Shown: positions 7,934 to 17,693, numbered from the stretch's first letter. The stretch: 64,000 nt of DNA from Bradyrhizobium sp. 200 (GCF_023100945.1 NZ_CP064689.1:4074001-4138000); one strand, 5' to 3'. Numbers and translations: made by a program. Notes: generated by a model from the sequence alone, not told the origin.

Positions 7934-8524
7934 ATGAGCGCTGAGTCGTCGCCGAAAATCGTCATTGTCGACGAAAGCCCGATCCGGGCCGCAATCCTGG
8001 AAGAGGGGTTGCGGGAGGCGGGTTTTACCGGCGTCGTGCATATCAGCGAAATGCAGAGCCTGCTCGCGCGAATTTATGCCCTCGATCCCGACGTCATCCT
8101 GATCGATCTGGAGAACCCCAGCCGCGACGTGCTGGAACAGATGTTCCAGGTCAGCCGCGCGGTGCGGCGGCCGATTGCCATGTTCGTCGACCAGAGCGAT
8201 GCCGCCTCGATCCAGGCCTCCGTCGACGCCGGCGTCTCCGCCTACATCGTCGATGGTCTGAAGAAGGAGCGGATCAAGCCGATCCTCGACCTCTGCATTT
8301 CCCGCTTCAACGCCTTCTCGAAGCTGCAGGACGAACTCGACCGCACCAAGTCCGCGCTCGAGGAGCGCAAGGTGATCGACCGCGCCAAGGGAATCCTGAT
8401 GAAGGTAAAGGGCCTCACCGAAGACGAAGCCTATGTACTCATGCGCTCCACGGCGATGCGCGAGAAAAAGAAGATCGGCGAGATCGCACAGTCGATCCTG
8501 ACCGCGTCGGAGTTGCTGAAATGA
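7934..8524 (+). CDS. nasT: ANTAR-domain antiterminator NasT
   Basis: A response-regulator-like protein of 196 residues: a receiver-type domain (residues 9-125, IVIVDESPIRAAILEEGLRE, with the phospho-acceptor region VILIDLENPS) and a C-terminal ANTAR RNA-binding domain (about 135-195, ALEERKVIDRAKGILMKVKG). In nitrate-assimilating proteobacteria NasT is held by NasS and, when nitrate is present, is freed to bind hairpins in the leader of the target operon and prevent termination. It overlaps nasS by four bases (ATGA), and the target leader lies just downstream (9838-10038). Confidence 0.93.
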   Translation: MSAESSPKIVIVDESPIRAAILEEGLREAGFTGVVHISEMQSLLARIYALDPDVILIDLENPSRDVLEQMFQVSRAVRRPIAMFVDQSDAASIQASVDAGVSAYIVDGLKKERIKPILDLCISRFNAFSKLQDELDRTKSALEERKVIDRAKGILMKVKGLTEDEAYVLMRSTAMREKKKIGEIAQSILTASELLK

Positions 8525-9687
8525 CCACACCGCTGCATATCGGTTTCATTCCGCTGGTCGACGCCGCCGCGCTGATCATCGCCGTCGACAAGGGCTTTGC
8601 GGCGGCCGAAGGGCTCGATATCACGCTGGTGCGGGAAGTGTCGTGGTCCAACGTCCGCGACAAGCTCAATATCGGCCTGTTCGACGCCGCGCATTTGCTG
8701 ACGCCTGTGGCGATCGCCTCGAGCCTCGGGCTCGGACACGTCAAGGTGCCGATCGTGGCGCCGTTCAATCTCGGCCTCAACGGCAACGCGATCACGGTGT
8801 CGCCTTCGCTGCATGCGGCGATCATGGGCGAGCTCGAGGGCGATGCGGTCGATCCCATGGCGACCGCGCTGGCGCTTGCCCGCGTCGTGGCGAAGCGGCG
8901 CAAGAGCGGCGCGGAACCGCTGACCTTCGGCATGACGTTCCCGTTCTCCACCCACAATTACCAGCTCCGGTTCTGGATGGCGGCAGGCGGCGTCGATCCT
9001 GACGAGGACGTTCGCCTCGTGGTGCTGCCGCCGCCCTACATGGTGGACAGCCTCGCCAATGGGCATGTGGATGCATTCTGCGTCGGCGCACCCTGGAACT
9101 CGGTCGCGGTCGATCTCGGCGTCGGCCACATCCTGCATTTCGTCTCTGATATCCTGGTGCGCGCGGCAGAAAAGGTTCTCGCAGTCAGGCAAAGCTGGTC
9201 GGAAAAGAATTCGGGCGCGCTGGCTGCCCTGATCCGGGCGGCTTCCCACGCCGCCGAATACATCGAGGATCCCGGAAACCGCGCCGAGACCGCGCATGTG
9301 CTGTCGCGACCCGACCGGCTCGGCGTCGGCGCCGAGGTGATCCAGCGCACCCTCGACGGCCGCCTGAAGATTTCACCCGATGGCCAGCGGCGCGAGAGCA
9401 GCCGCTATCTTCTGGTGGGGCGCGAGGGCGCGGCCCGGCCTGATCCCGCCCAGGCAGCCTGGCTCTACGCGCAGATGGTGCGCTGGGGGCAGACGCCGAT
9501 GCGGCCGGACGCGCTCCGGACCGCCATGGAGGTATTCAGGCCGGACCTCTACGACGCTGCCATGGGGCGCCAGGGCAAGGCCCCCAGCGCTTCTGACGCC
9601 ATCGGCGCCTTTGCCGGGCCCGCGTTTGATCCCGATGACATTGCCGGCCATCTGGCGGCTTTCAAAATCGGGCATTGGAAGTCTTGA
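8521..9687 (+). CDS. nasS: Nitrate sensor NasS (NrtA-like)
   Basis: A protein of 388 residues of the CmpA/NrtA nitrate-binding family (PLHIGFIPLVDAAALIIAVD at the start; LTFGMTFPFSTHNYQLRFWM and DAFCVGAPWN in the middle). It has no signal peptide, so it is a cytoplasmic sensor, not a transporter subunit. NasS binds nitrate or nitrite and releases NasT. It is co-translated with nasT. No nitrate transporter or nitrate reductase gene is seen in the window. Confidence 0.93.
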   Translation: MTTPLHIGFIPLVDAAALIIAVDKGFAAAEGLDITLVREVSWSNVRDKLNIGLFDAAHLLTPVAIASSLGLGHVKVPIVAPFNLGLNGNAITVSPSLHAAIMGELEGDAVDPMATALALARVVAKRRKSGAEPLTFGMTFPFSTHNYQLRFWMAAGGVDPDEDVRLVVLPPPYMVDSLANGHVDAFCVGAPWNSVAVDLGVGHILHFVSDILVRAAEKVLAVRQSWSEKNSGALAALIRAASHAAEYIEDPGNRAETAHVLSRPDRLGVGAEVIQRTLDGRLKISPDGQRRESSRYLLVGREGAARPDPAQAAWLYAQMVRWGQTPMRPDALRTAMEVFRPDLYDAAMGRQGKAPSASDAIGAFAGPAFDPDDIAGHLAAFKIGHWKS

Positions 9688-9837
9688 GCCAATCCTGCTG
9701 AAGCAATATTAGGCAAAAGTCGCGCGCGGCTAATTTTTGAGCAGGTTGCCCGCCGCACAGCAATGAAGCAGGATTCATAGTTTTGAGGTCGTCCTCGGAA
9801 CAGGTTGAAATCCCAAGATATTCTTTTTGAGCCCGTC

Positions 9838-9853
9838 TGGCACGCAACTTGTA
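9838..9853 (+). promoter_or_regulatory. Candidate sigma-54 promoter of nirA operon
   Basis: TGGCACGCAACTTGTA fits the -24/-12 consensus (TGGCAC-N5-TTGCA) except that the -12 GC is GT. It lies about 185 bases before nirA, leaving room for the antitermination leader. A sigma-54/NtrC promoter is what nitrogen control of assimilation would require. Confidence 0.5.
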
Positions 9854-9914
9854 TGTTGCAGTGCGGTCGGCTCGTCACTGATGCCTGCTGACCTACGTCC
9901 AAGATGGACTTCCG

Positions 9915-9928
9915 CAGCAACGAAGCTG
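9915..9928 (+). promoter_or_regulatory. ANTAR-type hairpin in nirA leader
   Basis: The stem CAGC/GCTG carries the six-base loop AACGAA, with A at loop position 1 and G at position 4 as ANTAR proteins such as NasT require. It sits inside a larger pairing between TGCGGTC (from 9862) and GACCGCA (about 9932-9938). The second hairpin expected of a paired ANTAR target is not clear to me. Confidence 0.45.
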
Positions 9929-9954
9929 GTCGGACCGCATAGCAGAATCACAGC

Positions 9955-9980
9955 CCGGCAGCGCGCCGAGCCGGTTTCTC
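9955..9980 (+). terminator. Leader terminator before nirA
   Basis: A five-bp G+C stem (CCGGC/GCCGG) with a ten-base loop is followed by TTTCTC. It lies between the ANTAR-type hairpin and the nirA start and is the likely terminator that NasT overrides. The stem is short and the T tract imperfect. Confidence 0.4.
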
Positions 9981-10038
9981 ACGCGGTCTACCCATTCGTT
10001 GATGCCACCCTCGTGGCCGCAGGAGCTTCGTCGCGCAC

Positions 10039-11823
10039 ATGAAGATCGAGACGCTCACAGTCGATTTCACCGACGAGCAGAAACGCTATCTCGAAGGCTT
10101 TACCACCGGTCTGCAGATCAGCCGGGTAGGGCGCGGCCTCGGCGGTAATGCCGGCAAGGCGAATACTGAGCCGACCGGGCCGGATGCCGCGCATATCAAA
10201 GCGCAGGACAAGGTCACGGCCTCCGGCAAGAAGCTCGCCGACCAGGAAAAGTTCAAGCGCGAGGAGCACCCGTTCGATGCCTATCCCCGACTGAAGCAGC
10301 AGGCGCTCGACAATGCGCCGCCTAACCCTGCGGATAATTTCCGCTGGCGCTATTACGGCCTGTTCTACGTCGCGCCGGCGCAGGATTCCTACATGTGCCG
10401 GTTGCGGATTCCGAACGGTATTCTGAAGCACTGGCAGTTCGCCGGCCTGGCCGATCTCGCCGAAAAACTGTGCGGGCCGTTCTGCCACGTCACCACGCGG
10501 GCCAATCTGCAGGTGCGCGAGATTCCGCCGAAGAACGCGGTGGCGTTGATCGAAGGCATCCAGGACCTCGGCCTGTGCTCGCGCGGTACCGGCGCCGACA
10601 ACATCCGCAACGTCACGGGCACGCCGACGGCCGGGATCGATCCGCAGGAACTGCTGGATACCCGCGAATATGCCCGTGAGTGGCACTATCACATTCTCAA
10701 TGACCGCTCGCTGTACGGGTTGCCGCGCAAGTTCAACGTCGCCTTCGACGGCGCCGGCAAGATCGCTGTGCTGGAAGACACCAACGACATCGCGTTCTCC
10801 GCGGTGGAGGTGAAAGATGGTTTCGGCGTCGAGCCCGGCGTCTGGTTTCGCCTTGGGCTCGGCGGCATCACCGGCCACAGGGATTTCGCCAGATATGGCG
10901 ACATCATCGTCAAGCCGGCCGATGCGACCAGAGTGTCTGACGCCATCGTGCGGATCTTCATCGATCTCGGCGACCGTACCAACCGCAACAAGGCGCGGCT
11001 GAAATATGTGCTCGACGGGATGGGGCACGACAAGTTTCTCGCGCTGGTCGAGGAGCGGCTCGGCAAACCCTTCACCCGCGTGCCGCCGCAAGCGCTCGCG
11101 CCGCGGCCGGCTTTCGACCGCATGGCGCATATCGGGGTGCACAGGCAGAAGCAGGAAGGGCTGAACTGGATCGGCGTCTCGTTGCCGCTCGGAAAAGTCA
11201 CCTGCGATCAGATGCGCGGGCTGGCAAAGATCGCGCAGGATCTCGGCGACGGCGATATCCGCCTGACCGTCTGGCAGAACCTGCTGATCCCGGGCGTGCG
11301 CGATGAGAACGTCGAACTGGCGATCGCCGCGATCAGGAAAATCGGGCTGGCGGTCGAGGCCTCGCAAATCCGCGCCGGGCTGATTGCCTGCACTGGCAAT
11401 GCCGGGTGCCGGTTTGCGGCGTCCAACACCAAGCGCCATGCCGCCGAGATCGGCGACTGGTGCGAGCCGCGCGTCAATATCGACACGCCGCTCAACATCC
11501 ACGTCACCGGCTGCCATCATTCCTGCGCGCAGCACTACATCAGCGATATCGGGCTGATCGCGGCGAAGGTGGATGTCGGCGAGGATGTCGATCCGGTCGA
11601 GGGATATCATTTGTTCACCGGCGGCGGTTTTGGTCCGGACGCCGATGTCGGGCAGGAGGTCTATCACGACCTCAAGGCGGAAGACGCGCCAAAGACGGTC
11701 GAGCGATTGCTGAAGGCCTATCTCGCGCACCGTTCCTCGCCGGAAGAGACCTTTCTGACGTTCGCGCGCCGCCATGACGGCGAGACGCTGCGCAAGCTCG
11801 CCGACGCCGAGGTGTCCTCATGA
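10039..11823 (+). CDS. nirA: Assimilatory nitrite reductase, siroheme/4Fe-4S
   Basis: A NirA-type nitrite/sulfite reductase of 594 residues that reduces nitrite to ammonium with six electrons. The cluster-siroheme ligands are visible as CTGNAGC (Cys451 and Cys457) and CHHSC (Cys492 and Cys496), and ferrodoxin-like half domains precede them (FCHVTTRANLQVREIPP). The start at 10039 follows GCAGGAGC. The gene overlaps the next one by four bases (ATGA), so the Fe-S flavoprotein is probably its electron donor. It is controlled by the NasS/NasT leader upstream. Confidence 0.93.
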   Translation: MKIETLTVDFTDEQKRYLEGFTTGLQISRVGRGLGGNAGKANTEPTGPDAAHIKAQDKVTASGKKLADQEKFKREEHPFDAYPRLKQQALDNAPPNPADNFRWRYYGLFYVAPAQDSYMCRLRIPNGILKHWQFAGLADLAEKLCGPFCHVTTRANLQVREIPPKNAVALIEGIQDLGLCSRGTGADNIRNVTGTPTAGIDPQELLDTREYAREWHYHILNDRSLYGLPRKFNVAFDGAGKIAVLEDTNDIAFSAVEVKDGFGVEPGVWFRLGLGGITGHRDFARYGDIIVKPADATRVSDAIVRIFIDLGDRTNRNKARLKYVLDGMGHDKFLALVEERLGKPFTRVPPQALAPRPAFDRMAHIGVHRQKQEGLNWIGVSLPLGKVTCDQMRGLAKIAQDLGDGDIRLTVWQNLLIPGVRDENVELAIAAIRKIGLAVEASQIRAGLIACTGNAGCRFAASNTKRHAAEIGDWCEPRVNIDTPLNIHVTGCHHSCAQHYISDIGLIAAKVDVGEDVDPVEGYHLFTGGGFGPDADVGQEVYHDLKAEDAPKTVERLLKAYLAHRSSPEETFLTFARRHDGETLRKLADAEVSS

Positions 11824-13421
11824 ACCAGATCACGCCCCCGCCGAAGATCGAGATCATTCCATCGAGCGCGCCGTTCTCGGAGGCGCAGCGTTCCTGGCTG
11901 AACGGGTTCTTTGCTGGCCTGCTGTCGGACGCCCCGACGCCGCTGTCGGCCGAGCAGGGCGCGGCCGTCATGCAAGGCGCCACCGGCGATGGCGATGACG
12001 GCGAAGCGCCGTGGCACGACCAGACCATGCCGATGGCCGACCGCATGAAGCTAGCGGAGGGCCGCCCGCTGCGGCGGCGCATGATGGCCGCGATGGCGCA
12101 GCAGGATTGCGGACAGTGTGGCTACGACTGTCACAACTATTCGGAAGCGATTGCGACTAAGAGCGAGGCGCGCCTCAACCTCTGCGTCCCCGGCGGCAAG
12201 GAAACCGCGCGGATGCTGAAATCGCTCTATGAGGAGATCGACAAGGCGCCGGCTGCGCCCGCATCGGCCTCCTCAGCCGCACCGGCTACGCCCGCCGTCG
12301 TGGCCGAGCCCGGACGCTCGCGCGACAATCCGATCGCGGCGACCTTCCTGTCGCGTCGCCTCCTGAACAAGCAGGGGTCGGAAAAGGAGACCTGGCACAT
12401 CGAGTTCGATCTGTCCGGCTGCGGGCTCGACTATGTCGTCGGCGATTCCTTCGGCATTTTCGCGCGCAACGATGTCGGGCTGGCGGACCAGATCATCGCG
12501 CTGCTCGGCGCATCCCACACCACCAAGGTGAATGGCAAGACGCTGCGCGAGGTCCTGATCGACGACGTCTCGCTGTCGCCGGCGCCGGACTCGCTGTTCG
12601 AACTGATCTCCTTCATCACCGGCGGCGCCACGCGCGAGAAGGCAAGGGCGCTGGCGCAGGGCGAGGACCCCGACGGCGACGCGGCCACGCTGGATGTGAT
12701 GGCGGTGCTGCAGAAATTCTCCGGCGTGCGCCCGCATCCCGAGGCGTTTGTCGAGGCGCTCGAGCCGCTGCAGCCGCGGCTTTATTCGATCTCGTCGTCG
12801 CACAATGCGACGCCCGGAAAATTGTCGCTGACGGTCGACTGCGTGCGCTACGTGATCAACAAACGCAAACGCTTAGGTCTCGCTTCCACGTTCCTGGCAG
12901 AACGCATCAATCCTGGCGATGAGTTGAAGGTCTATGTGCAGAAGGCCCATGGCTTCGCGCTGCCGCAGGATCCCAAGGTCCCGATCATCATGATCGGGCC
13001 CGGCACCGGCGTGGCGCCGTTCCGCGCCTTCCTGCTCGACCGCCGCGCTACCGGGGCGCCCGGCAAGAACTGGCTGTTCTTCGGCCATCAGCGCAGCGAC
13101 TGCGATTTCTTCTATGCCGACGAACTCAACGCCTTGAAGACGTCGGGCCTGCTGACGCGGTTGTCGCTGGCGTGGTCGCGTGACGGTGACAAGAAATTCT
13201 ACGTGCAGGACCGCATGCGCGAGGTCGGCCGCGAATTGTGGACCTGGCTTGCCGAGGGCGCCAACATCTATGTCTGCGGCGATGCCAAGCGGATGGCCAA
13301 GGACGTCGAGCGCGCACTGGTCGATATCGTCGCCCAGTTTGGCGCCCGAACCACCGACGAGGCCGTCAGCTTTGTCGGGGAACTCAAAAAGACGGGCCGA
13401 TTCCAGCAGGACGTTTACTAA
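11820..13421 (+). CDS. Fe-S flavoprotein reductase (CysJ-like), electron donor to NirA
   Basis: A protein of 533 residues with a mixed architecture. An N-terminal Fe-S motif of the RnfB/ACS type has Cys97, Cys100 and Cys104 in DCGQCGYDCHNY and a fourth in LNLCVPGG. An Ala/Pro linker follows (about 140-165). The rest is an NADPH-cytochrome/sulfite reductase-type module: FAD-binding RLYSISSSH, then GPGTGVAPFRAFLLDRR and YVCGDAKRMAKDV for NADP, ending in the family's typical QDVY. The FMN flavodoxin domain of true CysJ is missing and the Fe-S domain appears to replace it. It is translationally coupled to nirA. Confidence 0.88.
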   Translation: MNQITPPPKIEIIPSSAPFSEAQRSWLNGFFAGLLSDAPTPLSAEQGAAVMQGATGDGDDGEAPWHDQTMPMADRMKLAEGRPLRRRMMAAMAQQDCGQCGYDCHNYSEAIATKSEARLNLCVPGGKETARMLKSLYEEIDKAPAAPASASSAAPATPAVVAEPGRSRDNPIAATFLSRRLLNKQGSEKETWHIEFDLSGCGLDYVVGDSFGIFARNDVGLADQIIALLGASHTTKVNGKTLREVLIDDVSLSPAPDSLFELISFITGGATREKARALAQGEDPDGDAATLDVMAVLQKFSGVRPHPEAFVEALEPLQPRLYSISSSHNATPGKLSLTVDCVRYVINKRKRLGLASTFLAERINPGDELKVYVQKAHGFALPQDPKVPIIMIGPGTGVAPFRAFLLDRRATGAPGKNWLFFGHQRSDCDFFYADELNALKTSGLLTRLSLAWSRDGDKKFYVQDRMREVGRELWTWLAEGANIYVCGDAKRMAKDVERALVDIVAQFGARTTDEAVSFVGELKKTGRFQQDVY

Positions 13422-13478
13422 TTCGGGGTTCCAACTGGCTCAAATCGGCCCGAATAAAATTCTCGCGCTGGTCGGGAA

Positions 13479-13520
13479 GAGGGGAATTTTCCCCTCGAAA
13501 TGGAGGGCGCCGGAGCGCCC
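13479..13520 (+). terminator. Tandem hairpins after nitrite operon
   Basis: Two adjacent dyads lie 58 bases past the reductase stop: GAGGGGAA/TTCCCCTC (13479-13496) and GGGCGCCGGAGCGCCC (13505-13520). There is no strong T tract. They are likely 3' stabilising or terminating structures of the nirA operon. Confidence 0.45.
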
Positions 13521-13601
13521 ACATCGCTATTTCGGCGGATACCTTGAATCCGGACACAAACGATATTCCATATGCGGTCCATGCTGCGTTGGAGATCGAT
13601 C

Positions 13602-13754
13602 ATGCGCGAACTATCGGCGGAAGCCCGCCTGCACCTTTACGCACGCTCGGTGTCTCGCCGTTCCGGCACCGGCTTGCACACCGCCGCGCTCTACAGCGCG
13701 TTCGCGCTCATCGCCGCCATCGTGTTCGGCACGCTCTCGGTTCATCCGTTCTAA
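13602..13754 (+). CDS. Small single-span membrane protein (50 aa)
   Basis: A 50-residue protein starting at ATG 13602, seven bases after GGAG. A basic, arginine-rich N-terminal half (RELSAEARLHLYARSVSRRS) is followed by one membrane span (TAALYSAFALIAAIVFGTL). I do not recognise a family. It lies between the convergent nirA and pxp operons. An upstream ATG at 13572 would add ten residues but has no ribosome site. Confidence 0.55.
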   Translation: MRELSAEARLHLYARSVSRRSGTGLHTAALYSAFALIAAIVFGTLSVHPF

Positions 13755-13757
13755 CAA

Positions 13758-14528
13758 TCAAATTATCGTCTTGAACGGCGCGACCGCAATCCCCGCATCC
13801 TTCAACGCCTGACGCACGCCGCGCGCGATATCGACCGCGCCCGGCGTGTCGCCGTGAATGCACACGGTGTCGGTCCGCATCCTGATCACCTTGCCGGTGA
13901 CTGAGACCACGGCGCCGTCCTGCACCATCCGCACCACGCGGCCAGCGATCTCTTTTGCATCGTGCAGCACGGCGCCCGGCTTCTTGCGCGACACCAGCGA
14001 GCCGTTGTCTTCATAGGCGCGGTCGGCGAACACCTCGTGCACCATCGGCAGGTTGGCGGCTTCGCCCGCCTGCACCAGCTTGGAATTGGCGAGTACCACG
14101 AAAATCAGGTTGGGGTCGACGGCCTTGATGCCGTTGGCGATGGCCTTCGCGGTCGTGTCGTCCTCACAGGCGACATTGGAGAGCGCGCCATGCGCCTTCA
14201 CATGCGTGACCTTGTGGCCGGCCGCGGTCGCAATCGCCTGCAATGCGCCGATCTGGTAGGCGATGAGGTTCTCGATCTCCGACGACTTCAAACCCGGGAT
14301 CGGACGCCGGCCGAAGCCATGCAGGTCGCGATACCCAGGATGCGCGCCGACGCTGACGCCGCGCGCTTTGGCAAGCTCAACGGTGCGGCGCATGATGTCG
14401 GCATCGCCGGCATGGAAGCCGCAGGCGACATTCACCGACGTCGCAAGCTCGATCATCGCGGCGTCGTTGCCCATTTCCCATGCGCCAAATCCTTCGCCGA
14501 GATCGCAATTGAGGTCGATGGTTGTCAT
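13758..14528 (-). CDS. pxpA: 5-oxoprolinase subunit A (LamB/YcsF family)
   Basis: A LamB/YcsF-family protein of 256 residues ([56 protein letters not shown]). With PxpB and PxpC it forms the ATP-dependent bacterial 5-oxoprolinase, which opens pyroglutamate to glutamate. It is the last gene of the minus-strand pxpBCA operon and follows pxpC after 35 bases. Confidence 0.93.
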   Translation of the reverse strand: MTTIDLNCDLGEGFGAWEMGNDAAMIELATSVNVACGFHAGDADIMRRTVELAKARGVSVGAHPGYRDLHGFGRRPIPGLKSSEIENLIAYQIGALQAIATAAGHKVTHVKAHGALSNVACEDDTTAKAIANGIKAVDPNLIFVVLANSKLVQAGEAANLPMVHEVFADRAYEDNGSLVSRKKPGAVLHDAKEIAGRVVRMVQDGAVVSVTGKVIRMRTDTVCIHGDTPGAVDIARGVRQALKDAGIAVAPFKTII

Positions 14529-14563
14529 GTTGCTGGTCCGCTTCTCGTGAGTGGATTGGTTGA

Positions 14564-15619
14564 TCAGTCCGGGCCCGCTATGTCGGCCAGAGTAACTGCG
14601 TGCCAGGTTCCGGCATCGACGGCGCTAACGGCGTGGCCCGCGACATTGGCATCGTGCAGCGCATCGATGTTGAGATCAACGCTTTCGATGGCCCGCAGCC
14701 GCTCGGGCAGGGTGCGCAGCAGCTTCGCAAATTTGCGCGCCTCCGCCTGCGCTTCTGCCATGCTGACGGCCCGGAAGCGGAAGGCGCGCCCAGCAGGGAT
14801 CTGCGCGAACCGTCCGAAGTCGGCGGAAATCACGGTCGCGATCTTGGGATAGCCGCCGCTGGTGCCGCGATCACGCATCAGCACGATCGGCTGGCCATTG
14901 CCGGGCACCTGCAGGCTGCCGTTCACGGTGCCGTCGGAAACGATGTTGTGGCCGTGGAGATGTCTAAGCACGGGGCCTTCGAGCCGGTAGCCCATGCGGT
15001 CGCTGGTCGCCGAGATCGTCCACTCGCTGTCGAGAAACAGCTTTCTGGTCTCGTCGGCGAACTCGTCATCCTGCGGACCCCACACGACGCGGATCGGCGC
15101 ATCGGTGACCGTCGGCAGTTCGATCCGCCGTTCCGGCGCGCCGCTGGCGGCCTTCGTCTGCAGTTCGTCGCCGGCCTGCAGCGGCCGCGGATAGGGACTG
15201 CCTAGCCCCGCGCGCGCGTTGACGGCGAGGCTGCCGAACATCGGCTCGCCGGCAAGGCCGCCTTCGATCGCGAGATAGCTGAACGAGCCGCCGCGGGCAA
15301 AGCCGAGCGTCAGCGTCTCGCCATCGGCAAGGGTTGCGGAAGTATCTGATGCCACGGCACGACCGGCGATATCGGCATTGCGCGGGGCTCCCGCCAGCGC
15401 AACGCGTATCGCGCCGCCGCGTGCGGTGAACTTGGCCCCGAACGGACCGACCTCGATGGCCGCCGTGAACGGTTCGTTGCCGGCCAGAATATTCGCGGCC
15501 GCCAGCGCCAGCCGATCCATCGCGCCGCTCGGCACCAGGCCGTAGCGCTGGGCGCCGGGACGTCCACCGTCCTGTACCGAACTTGCCGGACCGATCGCTG
15601 CAATGACGAGCTTGCTCAT
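14564..15619 (-). CDS. pxpC: 5-oxoprolinase subunit C (biotin-dependent carboxyltransferase-like)
   Basis: A KipA/PxpC protein of 351 residues with the cyclophilin-like carboxyltransferase fold ([20 protein letters not shown] near the start; [16 protein letters not shown] near the end). The start at 15619 ([10 protein letters not shown]) overlaps the pxpB stop by four bases (ATGA), which fixes it against a longer in-frame ATG at 15811. It works with PxpA and PxpB on 5-oxoproline. Confidence 0.93.
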   Translation of the reverse strand: MSKLVIAAIGPASSVQDGGRPGAQRYGLVPSGAMDRLALAAANILAGNEPFTAAIEVGPFGAKFTARGGAIRVALAGAPRNADIAGRAVASDTSATLADGETLTLGFARGGSFSYLAIEGGLAGEPMFGSLAVNARAGLGSPYPRPLQAGDELQTKAASGAPERRIELPTVTDAPIRVVWGPQDDEFADETRKLFLDSEWTISATSDRMGYRLEGPVLRHLHGHNIVSDGTVNGSLQVPGNGQPIVLMRDRGTSGGYPKIATVISADFGRFAQIPAGRAFRFRAVSMAEAQAEARKFAKLLRTLPERLRAIESVDLNIDALHDANVAGHAVSAVDAGTWHAVTLADIAGPD

Positions 15620-16347
15620 GAGGCGATCTGCTCGGCAATGAATTCGCCGGCTTCGGCGGCGCGATCCTGCTCCGCGAAGGTTTTGGCATCGACCGCCGTA
15701 AAAGTGACGTTGTCGCCGGGCTCCAGCAGGAAAATCGGATCGCGATGGAGCTGGTAGGTGCGGACGGCTGTTTGTCCCAGAAGGTGCCAGCCGCTCGGAC
15801 CCGCGAGGCACTGCACGCCGGTCTGTACCCCGCCGATCGAGATGGTGCCGGCCGGTGTCAGCAGCCGCGGATTCTGCCGCCGCGGCATGTGCAGGGAGTC
15901 CGTAAGCCCGCTGAGATAGGACCAGCCGGGCGTAAAGCCGATCATGGCGACCCGATAGTCGCCGGCGACATGCCGCGCCACGATCTCGTCGGGCGTGGTG
16001 TTGAGGGTTTTTGCGACGTCCTCGAGGTCGATGCCGTGCTCGCCGCCATAAACGACGGGGATGCGCCAGCGCCGCGTCTTTGTCGTTGCCGGTATCGGCC
16101 GTTGCGCGAGCGTGAGGATCTTTTCGCCGAGCTTGTCGAAATCGATATGCTCGGGGTCGTAATGGACCAGGAGCGAACGATAGGTCGGTACGGTCTCGGT
16201 GACGCCAGTGACCGGCTCGGCGGCCATCGCGCGGTCAAGCGCCAATACGCGCCGGTTGGCGGCATCGTCGATGTTGCGGCTGAATTCCACCGTGATGGCG
16301 CTGTCGCCACTCGGCAAAAGGCGGGGCGGGGATAGCGTCGCGGCCAT
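15616..16347 (-). CDS. pxpB: 5-oxoprolinase subunit B (KipI family)
   Basis: A KipI/allophanate-hydrolase-subunit-1-like protein of 243 residues (LLPSGDSAITVEFSRNIDD; MIGFTPGWSYLSGLTDSLHM; VQCLAGPSGWHLLGQT). It is the first gene of pxpBCA. The ~215-base gap to the divergent RraA-like gene at 16565 should hold both promoters; I see no clear element in it. Confidence 0.92.
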   Translation of the reverse strand: MAATLSPPRLLPSGDSAITVEFSRNIDDAANRRVLALDRAMAAEPVTGVTETVPTYRSLLVHYDPEHIDFDKLGEKILTLAQRPIPATTKTRRWRIPVVYGGEHGIDLEDVAKTLNTTPDEIVARHVAGDYRVAMIGFTPGWSYLSGLTDSLHMPRRQNPRLLTPAGTISIGGVQTGVQCLAGPSGWHLLGQTAVRTYQLHRDPIFLLEPGDNVTFTAVDAKTFAEQDRAAEAGEFIAEQIAS

Positions 16348-16564
16348 GGCCTCTAACTGTCTTGTGCTGACCTCAACCTGTAGCGTGTTTTGGGCGCGAG
16401 TGGAATTCGCTTCGCGCCAAATCAGCCTGTAAGTTCAATAAATTAATCTGCATGCCGACGATAAGATGTTGTGATCGCGCTTGTTTCCGCGGGGCCCTTG
16501 ACGCGGCATCCGCGCTTCGCAAGATGCGCTACCTTTTACCCATTCCTCCGGAGCTGCATTCCAG

Positions 16565-17263
16565 ATGTCCCTGTCCCCCGAAGCCATCGCAACCCTTTCC
16601 GGTGTGTCCACCGCCACCATCACCACCGTGCTGCTCAAGAAGGGCCTGCGAAACGTCTGGATGCGCGGCACCAAGCCGCTGCGGCCCGGGCAGCCGCGGC
16701 TGGTCGGACCGGCCTTCACGCTGCGCTTCGTGCCCGCGCGCGAGGATCTGGCTACGCCCGAGTCGTGGTCCTCGCCGATTTCGACCCGCACCGCGATTGA
16801 AGCGATGCCGAAAGGCTGCATCGCCGTGGTCGACGCCATGGGCGTCACTGATGCCGGCATTTTCGGCGACATTCTCTGCGCGCGCATGGTCAAGCGCGGC
16901 GTTGCGGCGCTGATCACCGATGGCGTGGTGCGCGACGTCGAAGGCGTGCTCGGCACCAATTTGCCCGTGTGGTGCGATGGCTTCGCGGCGCCGCCATCGG
17001 TGGCCGGGCTGACTTTCGTCGGCTGGGGCGAGCCGATCGGATGCGGCGGGGTAGCCGTGTTTCCAAACGATATCATCGTCGCCGACCAGGACGGCGCGGT
17101 GCTGATCCCGCAGGCGTCGCTCGACCACGTACTGGCCGAAGGGCCTGAGCAGGAACGGATGGAAGCCTGGATCGTCAACGAGGTGAACAACGGCGCAGCA
17201 TTGCCCGGTCTCTATCCGATGAACGCCGAGACCAAGGCGCGCTACGCGGCCAGCAAGAAATAA
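16565..17263 (+). CDS. RraA-family protein (HMG/CHA aldolase-like)
   Basis: An RraA/MenG-like protein of 232 residues. Members act as 4-hydroxy-4-methyl-2-oxoglutarate aldolases, oxaloacetate decarboxylases or RNase E regulators. The metal/substrate loop appears as GIFGDILCARMVKRGVAALI followed by TDGVVRD, and the later GVAVFPNDIIVADQDGAVLIP segment is typical. Coupling to a cupin gene 25 bases downstream favours a metabolic role over RNase regulation. Confidence 0.85.
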   Translation: MSLSPEAIATLSGVSTATITTVLLKKGLRNVWMRGTKPLRPGQPRLVGPAFTLRFVPAREDLATPESWSSPISTRTAIEAMPKGCIAVVDAMGVTDAGIFGDILCARMVKRGVAALITDGVVRDVEGVLGTNLPVWCDGFAAPPSVAGLTFVGWGEPIGCGGVAVFPNDIIVADQDGAVLIPQASLDHVLAEGPEQERMEAWIVNEVNNGAALPGLYPMNAETKARYAASKK

Positions 17264-17288
17264 CCTTAAGAAAAAAGGAGACAACTCT

Positions 17289-17691
<403 letters not shown>

Positions 17692-17693
<2 letters not shown>

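Noticed and set aside
9988..11775. Long minus-strand frame (595 codons) over nirA
   Set aside because: Antisense shadow of a well-supported gene in G+C-rich DNA; composition rich in Arg, Asp and His with no motif.
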